Shown here one piece after another: positions 59,101-64,000 of a stretch of DNA of 64,000 nucleotides. Every line of letters begins with the position of its first letter. Within the stretch, counting starts at the first letter, position 1. Both the position numbers and the translations under genes were made by a program. Below the pieces are notes generated by a model that was not told the origin of the DNA, ran no database searches, and saw nothing but the letters and a program-made list of their open reading frames with translations. Source of the stretch: Symbiodinium natans (Eukaryota; Sar; Dinophyceae; Suessiales; Symbiodiniaceae); contig CAJNDS010002618.1 in the NCBI GenBank assembly GCA_905221605.1, forward strand, positions 62,001-126,000, written 5' to 3'.

Positions 59101-62100
59101 CAAGGGTCACAGTGGTGCCAGCCACCCTTGTACCAAACCTCTGTCCAAACGTGGTCGGTCCAGTCCACCACCAACCGGGCTCTGTATCCTAGAGCTGTAA
59201 CGATCAGCGTGAAGCAATTTGCCCACTCCCCGCATCTTCCCCGGCGTGTCTCAAGCAGCCGTGCCGGATCATCGTACCTTGGAAACCTCACAAGGGAGTG
59301 GCATCCGCCACAGCGCCAGGCTTCGACCCGCGTCGCACCGTAGCGGAGCTCTTCCTCATTGGGTTCGGTCATGCCTTCATGTTGAGTGGCACTCGCCGTG
59401 CACTGCTCACATGAGGGGCCGTTGACCCACCGGAAAAAGTCAAACTTGAACCACTTCAGTAGCTCTCGAATCAACTCGTCGTCCGTCCTTGTTCCCGAGT
59501 CCGACAGTTCCAACAAGGCTGCTGGCAGCACGGCTCTTGCTGCCGCCTGCTTGGCCTCGTCAGCATAGCTCGCTCTCTGCCGCTTGGTGTAGCCGTCAAT
59601 TCGTTTCTTTATCCTCTCGATTTGCACATCGGCTCTAGCAAGGCCTTGATCCAGGCACGTCGGGCACACATCGAACTCACAGGTCTTACAGGCAAAGGCT
59701 TCGGACCCCGGCTTCAGAACCTGATCGCAGATGTCGCAGACACGGCCCGGTTCTGGCACGGACGTCTGCTGCAGGCCATGCAAACCAGGACAGTTCAGGG
59801 GCGCCTTGGCTTGCTGCTCCGTCTCCCGCGTTTCCCGCAAGTTGGCCATGCTGCCGCTCGCGTGGCACTCGCAAAGCAGTTAAAAGGTTGGAGCCGAGGG
59901 CGCAAAATATATGACGTTAGTGGCTTCCCTACCCCACCCCAAGAAAGAGCCTTCCTAGACCCTGATATATCCTTTTTACCCTCAAGCCAGAAGCCTCCAG
60001 GTCCGCTCACGTGTCCAGAACCCTTCAAACCACGAACTCCAAGGGCCTGCAAACTTCCGAGACCTACTTCCTCCCCTCATCCCCCCAGGCTAGGCCTACG
60101 ATTTTGCACAGCCCCTCCCCCCTACACTACACCCTTTGCCCCCAAAAAGTCGGGGCTGCCCGGCGGGCTGCCCCGGGCCTTCACCAGGTCCTCGGAGGAC
60201 CGTACCAGGGTCTCGGTGACGCCCTCGAGCCGCTGGCCAACCTGTTGAGAACCCTTTCTTCAGGTTGCAGTCTGTTGAAGGGGGGGGAGTACATGGAAGA
60301 GGGGGGGGGGCGAGCAACTTTGTAGGGTTCTTGAGAGTTTTGGGGTTTGCTGGGCTTTGGGCAGCTCCTTTTCTTCAATATGTTCTGCTTTTTGCTTATC
60401 GGGGAGGGAGTCAAGAGGAGCTCGGACTGCGCTGCAAGCCGAGAGCTTTGCCAGAACAGGGACAAAGCTGCCAGAATACGAATAGTAACAAGAACAAGAA
60501 CAAGCATAACCATTGTAAGCAAGGATGTTGATGAGGGTGATGCTGGCATAAAACTCGGAGAGCATCGTTCAGGTCAGTGTGAGATGCTGTGTGCACCTGC
60601 CCAGCCCTCAGCAGAAAGCATTGAAGGCCACCCCGCATATGAACAGCTTTCTCCCGCGCCGCTAATGCAGGCGAGCCGCTGTGCCATCTGCCTGCTGCAT
60701 GGAAGCTTTCCAAGCTCACCATTCGCAGGTCACAGGAGCTCTTCTGACAAGGGGGGCGGCCTGCTTGTAGCTCTTCAGCTCCAGCTTTGGCGGCTCCTCT
60801 CAAAGATACGGCAAAAGACACGAAACTGGACCTGTCATTGCACGGTATGTTACACGCCTTGCTATGCGTTGCTTATGGAATCTACACTACACCGATCATG
60901 CACGACTTGCTTGAAAGGGAAACTTCAACAGGAATCAGCTGGTGTGAAGCTCGCACTGCTTCCGCTGTTGCTGGTCCTTGTTCTTGGAAAGCAGGTCGCG
61001 CAAGTCCTGATCAGGCTCGTTTCTTGTTTTGTTTCCTCTCTCGTCTCTCTCTCCCACCCCCTCCCTCTCTCTGCTTGGCGCTAAAGTGTCCATCCCAAAT
61101 CCCGAGCCAAGCACGGACAAGTAAAGCTCGATCATGGAGGATCGCACTTCGATGTCGAACCTCGAAGGCACTACTAGGTGGTTGATGTAGAATGGGCGTC
61201 TCCCGAGTAGATGATGCATCGCAGCAAATATACGTCAACTGCAGGAACCTGAACCTAAACTGTTAGATGCTAGTTGTACGTGATGCAACGCATAACAAAA
61301 AGCGATTAAATACATACATCATAGTAAGTCAACCACTTGCAGTAAGGTACCAGTACCCAACCAAAGGTCTTTTTACGCAGCAAACGACAGAACTGAGAGC
61401 TCCACTTCTCCCGATCTCTGTGAACTACGCGGAAGACTTCCTGCAACATCCGAGATCATTTCTCTACAAAGATGCTCAGCCACCTGCCTTGGAACCTCGA
61501 CACCACCCGGAGCGACATCCCTCAAACACGCCCGAACCATCCTAAGCCCTAGGCCTTAACCCAAGTCAGATCTTCACTCTCTCCTGTCTCCGTACACCCA
61601 ATCCTTTGCGAGCTCCCAAAAACAGAGAGAGACAGAGAGAGAGACAGAGAGAGAGAGAAGAGAGAGAGAGAGACCGGAATCTGGGCACAGCAAAGCGCTG
61701 TCCTCGCAGAGTCGGGGAGAGAGGCCGGGCTCCGCCCCAGAGCCGTACCTCAACGGGGAGCGGGATGGGGAGGAGGAGAGGGCACCCACATTCGCCTCGG
61801 CTTCCTGCCGAGAAGCGTCTGGAGCAAGCAGACCCCTTCCCCCCACACAAAAGTTTGTGGCGGACCTCAAACACCTTTAACCCCTTTAACCTCCCTACGA
61901 CCCCCGGACCTGGACCCTTCCTCCCTTTTTTGCAGAAGCCCTCTTTCCTCCTTTCCTGTCCTGGGGCCGGCCCGGCTGCCGAGGCGGGGCGCGCAAGCGT
62001 TTACAATTAAGAGGTACAGATGATGGGGTTTAGAGGATGGGTTATGGTGCTTGAAACAGGAAGCACAAAATGAAGAAGCCGCTGAGAGCGCCACAACGTC

Positions 62101-62369
62101 CAGGTCTTTCCAGCACCTGTTTGCCCGTACCTTGTCACAGAACGTGGAGCACCGGAGCATGAGCATGCCATGCCATGTGTATGGGGAGCACGTGAAGACC
62201 GTGACGTTGTACCCGTCCAGCATACTCTGCACCTAGGCAAGGCATGTCCAAGTACGCACCCAGGTCCAGGTGCATCCAGGTACATCCAGGTACCCCTTGT
62301 AAGTGCACACAGCTCCCTCTGATCCCACTGTGCGCATGACTAAGCCCTTGCACTCCGCGAATACGTCTG
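56160..62369 (-). CDS. Kinesin motor domain protein, multi-exon
   Basis: Kinesins are ATP-driven microtubule motors. Exons in transcript order: 62341-62369 (DVFAECKGL), 62192-62232 (VQSMLDGYNVTVF), 62095-62130 (YGQTGAGKTWT, the P-loop), 61115-61160 (FDIEVRSSMIELYLS), 60179-60232 (RLEGVTETLVRSSEDLVK), 57443-57507 (GLGNRKVRATKMNADSS), one starting at 57329 (RSHLMLIISMDV, completing switch I SSRSH), one ending at 57189 (SGKISIVDLA, switch II), 56994-57031 (GSERLSKSEVTGE), one starting at 56837 (AQKEAIEINKSLTALGD), 56461-56494 (YRNHKLTQLMQ), 56344-56375 (DSLGGSAKTLM), and one starting at 56215 (FVNVSPLKPQ). Nearly all joins are phase-consistent. The intron 56376-56460 is GA-AG. The DSLGGSAKTLMFVNVSP wording is reminiscent of kinesin-14 motors, but the neck was not found, so the subfamily is open. 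The motor starts at or beyond 62.4 kb; any N-terminal tail lies further right or outside the window. Confidence 0.88.
57885..59849 (-). CDS. Peptide:N-glycanase-like protein with zinc finger and LamG-like domain
   Basis: Peptide:N-glycanase removes N-glycans from misfolded glycoproteins retro-translocated to the cytosol, before proteasomal degradation. ATG is at 59849. Residues about 38-66 form a ZZ-type zinc finger (CDICDQ, CKTCEFDVCPTC). Residues about 110-320 match the transglutaminase-like core: the zinc cysteines CEQC (147, 150) and CGGC (180, 183), catalytic Cys in GRCGEWANCF (206), His in DHVWTEVWY (233) and Asp in HCDPCE (248). Residues about 445 onward (FTVEAWVAASEK; GSGWELRLCARGGIVFLVTV; WIHVAGTFDGRVSQVFV) look like a LamG/concanavalin-type jellyroll. 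The frame is open to a stop at 57885, but a GC-AG intron (58052-58213, 162 bases, in frame) probably splits the jellyroll; removing it joins VVAEGSEG to MRVAFEGPLCLGRNP. No PUB or PAW domain is seen. The whole gene lies within one kinesin intron, on the same strand. Confidence 0.92.
   Translation of the reverse strand: MANLRETRETEQQAKAPLNCPGLHGLQQTSVPEPGRVCDICDQVLKPGSEAFACKTCEFDVCPTCLDQGLARADVQIERIKKRIDGYTKRQRASYADEAKQAAARAVLPAALLELSDSGTRTDDELIRELLKWFKFDFFRWVNGPSCEQCTASATQHEGMTEPNEEELRYGATRVEAWRCGGCHSLVRFPRYDDPARLLETRRGRCGEWANCFTLIVTALGYRARLVVDWTDHVWTEVWYKGGWHHCDPCESCLDAPLMYEAGWGKKLTYILAFGQQEVVDVTARYTCSWAAVLERRTLISEEQLAQIIEDADSRVRGWLPIPAWREEEESELQRCKMKSTGKSKAGLSAEELSGRKSGSAEWRAQRGELGELGASPVPLYVTEACFLIDPSCKGPSLHSAQLVSGALPGLLAGVKCLELREPLAAVEVEAFSPAAPDPFLSAEGFTVEAWVAASEKELQPLAHANPLISCHGPGSGWELRLCARGGIVFLVTVDGRHHELQSTECCEWRGQWIHVAGTFDGRVSQVFVGKEPMGELQVVAEGSEGCLIPNKLVNRPEKGFQTNQGKTEHKGQGAEFRSPSRPSCHTSHVALLQQCCASGMRVAFEGPLCLGRNPAWKERGARCWLHAMRITLRGCQFNIRVFFGFLCLNRRVV
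61622..61674 (+). repeat. GA-rich microsatellite
   Basis: GAGACA/GAGAGA units in a kinesin intron. Non-coding. Confidence 0.9.
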
Positions 62370-62811
62370 CTTGAGAGGTACCTGCAGCGGGCTGCCAGGG
62401 AGTTTTGTGGACGTCATGGAAGAGGGCTGCCTTGTGCGAAGATGGCATCATAGGAGAAGGTCTGGCAGAAGCTCTTTGTAGGGCTATGCGGCCAGATGCC
62501 CCGGCCCAACTTCAAGAAAATCCTTCAAACATGCCTCCGAGCTCAGACCGGACTGCAATAAGACGTCATGAGTGCATGCACGGCCTGCTTGTCAGTCTCA
62601 GATTTGCTCACGGACACGGTGAACGGGTCGACGATCTGATGCAACATTTTAAGCGCCACATCGCAGAAGAAACCGAATGACCAAGCTCCCACAAGCTCCC
62701 ACAACCCTCCGCTAGGTCTCCAGCTTCCACTGCAATCGTGTCGTTCTTCTTGATTTCTCGCCCATTCAGAGGCCTCTCAGGTACTAGCTGCTACTAGTAA
62801 TGTGCGTCAGC

Positions 62812-62872
62812 TGAACAACAGTTGAACAACAACAGTTGAACAACAACAGTTGAACAACAGTTAAACACCTTT
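62812..62872 (+). repeat. Short tandem repeat GTTGAACAACAACA
   Basis: About four units of TTGAACAAC(AAC)A in spacer DNA upstream of the recovered kinesin exons. Confidence 0.85.
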
Positions 62873-63039
62873 GACCTCAGCGCCCGGAACAAGCAGGTGG
62901 TGAGACAGGCCTGACCCTGCAGAAGACACGCAGCGCGCCCTTCAAGTCTTGAAGGTCCTCGCATGTGCGAAGATGACTTAAGGGACTAAAGCAGGGACCC
63001 TTTTGGGGACTTTGTCAGATGTGATAAGGTCAACAAACA

Positions 63040-63835
63040 TGTATATCTATCTATCTATCTATATGTATGTATATATATATATGCACCCCCCCTCCCATGA
63101 TCTAGGTTGTCTTTTTCCCTAGAAAAACCCTCGTAAATACCGATTAACATGACATGCTGGGTATGTAAGGCGAAGTCCTGTTTCTGCACTACTTGGATTT
63201 AGTTCCGAACGAAACCCAGAAGAGGATTTCTTAGGGTGTGGGCATACAAAACAAAATCAAATTACGCTTCATTACGAATGGGGCCAGAGGAGGATTTCAT
63301 AGGGCGTGGGTAAAATAACTTTCCACATAGGTACTAACCGAGGCTTAGAAGAGGATGTCTTGCAGCGGGGCCTCTTAATATGTTTGTTTTACTTGGGTGA
63401 ATTACGAACGAAGCTGTGGCTTTATCATACACAAGTCTATTGACATTTGCTTAGAAAGGCCAAAAGAGGATTTCATAGGGTGTGGCCTTTATGTATAGAA
63501 TTCTTTTCCTAGGCTTCTTATATAGAAGCAGTTAATCAATAAACTAGGAAGGAAGCCCAGATGAGGTCTTATGAGATTTTGTTACGGACAGGCAGGCCCC
63601 AGAAGAGGATTTCAAAGGGCGCGGCTTTTAACAGGCAAATCTAGGTTTCTAAACACATTGTACTACAAATGAGGCCAGAGGATTTCTCAGAGGGTGCGGC
63701 CTTTCAATATAAATTCCGAACTAGGTTTAAATATCTTTTTGATGTACCCGGAAGGCCTTCCGACCTAGATCATGGGGGGGGTGAGCACATATGTATATAC
63801 CTATATATATATATATATTATATATATATATAGAT
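63040..63835. mobile_element. Possible non-autonomous DNA element with inverted ends
   Basis: An inverted pair bounds the unit: left 63081-63106 (ATGCACCCCCCCTCCCATGA then TCTAGG), right 63764-63791 (the reverse complement type, CCTAGATCATGGGGGGGGTG then AGCACAT). Both lie next to TA-rich microsatellites (TATCTATC/ATGTATAT at 63040-63080; ATATGTATATACCTATATAT at 63788-63835). Inside are at least seven irregularly spaced copies (about 40-115 bases apart) of a word like CAGAAGAGGATTTCATAGGG, most followed by a TGTGGC-type end. There is no open frame of note, so any mobility would need enzymes in trans. A simple inverted duplication of microsatellite flanks is the alternative. Confidence 0.5.
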
Positions 63836-64000
63836 TATCCTTGACTTTCACCAGGATTTCTTAGTGAGATGTCTACGGGGTTACTCGGTAACTGAAGCAC
63901 CTGGAGATGATAAATTCAGCCAGCACGCATTGTGGAATCCCCGCAGCTGCTTGTCACCGTTCTCGCGTAGTATGCTTATGAACTGCTCCTTGGTACACTT
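63836..64000. other. Right edge, nothing recognised
   Basis: No motif or repeat is recognised in the last 165 bases. The stretch 62.4-63.04 kb also shows no secure exon. Confidence 0.4.

Noticed and set aside
1-64000. Search for CRISPR arrays, tRNA, rRNA, the dinoflagellate spliced-leader gene and reverse transcriptase motifs
   Set aside because: None was seen by eye. Regular repeats present are microsatellites or telomere-type tracts without unique spacers.

Overview
The window looks like nuclear DNA of a dinoflagellate, most likely a Symbiodiniaceae-type or related photosynthetic species. This is inferred from five things seen together. All confidently recognised genes lie on the minus strand. 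The coding sequence is cut into many very small exons (30-150 bases). Introns use GT, GC and also GA at the 5' end, always with AG at the 3' end. Coding DNA is GC-rich. Telomere-type TTTAGGG/CCCTAAA tracts are scattered through introns and spacers. No bacterial operon signals, tRNA, rRNA, CRISPR array or reverse transcriptase were seen. I joined exons by hand using reading-frame phase, splice dinucleotides and family motifs, so some small exons are certainly missing.

Layout in plus-strand coordinates (transcription runs right to left). 0-8 kb: repeats and spacer, no secure gene. 8.1-9.4 kb: a two-copy domain protein of unknown family with a YWG motif. 10.5-12.2 kb: short probable exons, one resembling a ubiquitin-interacting motif. 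14.5-26.8 kb: a full-length ABCC/MRP-type ABC transporter spread over more than 25 exons (TMD1, NBD1, TMD2, NBD2). 29.1-29.8 kb: three joined exons of an unknown helical protein. 31.9-34.1 kb: a locally AT-richer patch with a GIY-YIG-like fragment and a small membrane protein. 39.5-43.7 kb: two unknown genes. 46.7-51.1 kb: one long multi-exon gene of unknown function. 51.6 kb: a terminal exon of a single-pass membrane protein. 52.6-54.6 kb: a PPR-like helical-repeat protein. 56.1-62.4 kb: a kinesin motor domain split over at least 13 exons. 57.9-59.8 kb: a peptide:N-glycanase gene lying wholly inside one kinesin intron on the same strand. 63.0-63.8 kb: a possible non-autonomous DNA element with inverted-repeat ends and degenerate internal repeats.

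The genes do not form one pathway; they fit a dinoflagellate unidirectional gene array. The most notable points are the nested peptide:N-glycanase gene and its zinc-finger/transglutaminase/LamG-like architecture, the GA-AG introns, a family of short fold-back elements of which two sit directly before ABC transporter splice acceptors, the TIR-bounded element at the right end, and the degenerate H-loop in the first ABC nucleotide-binding domain.
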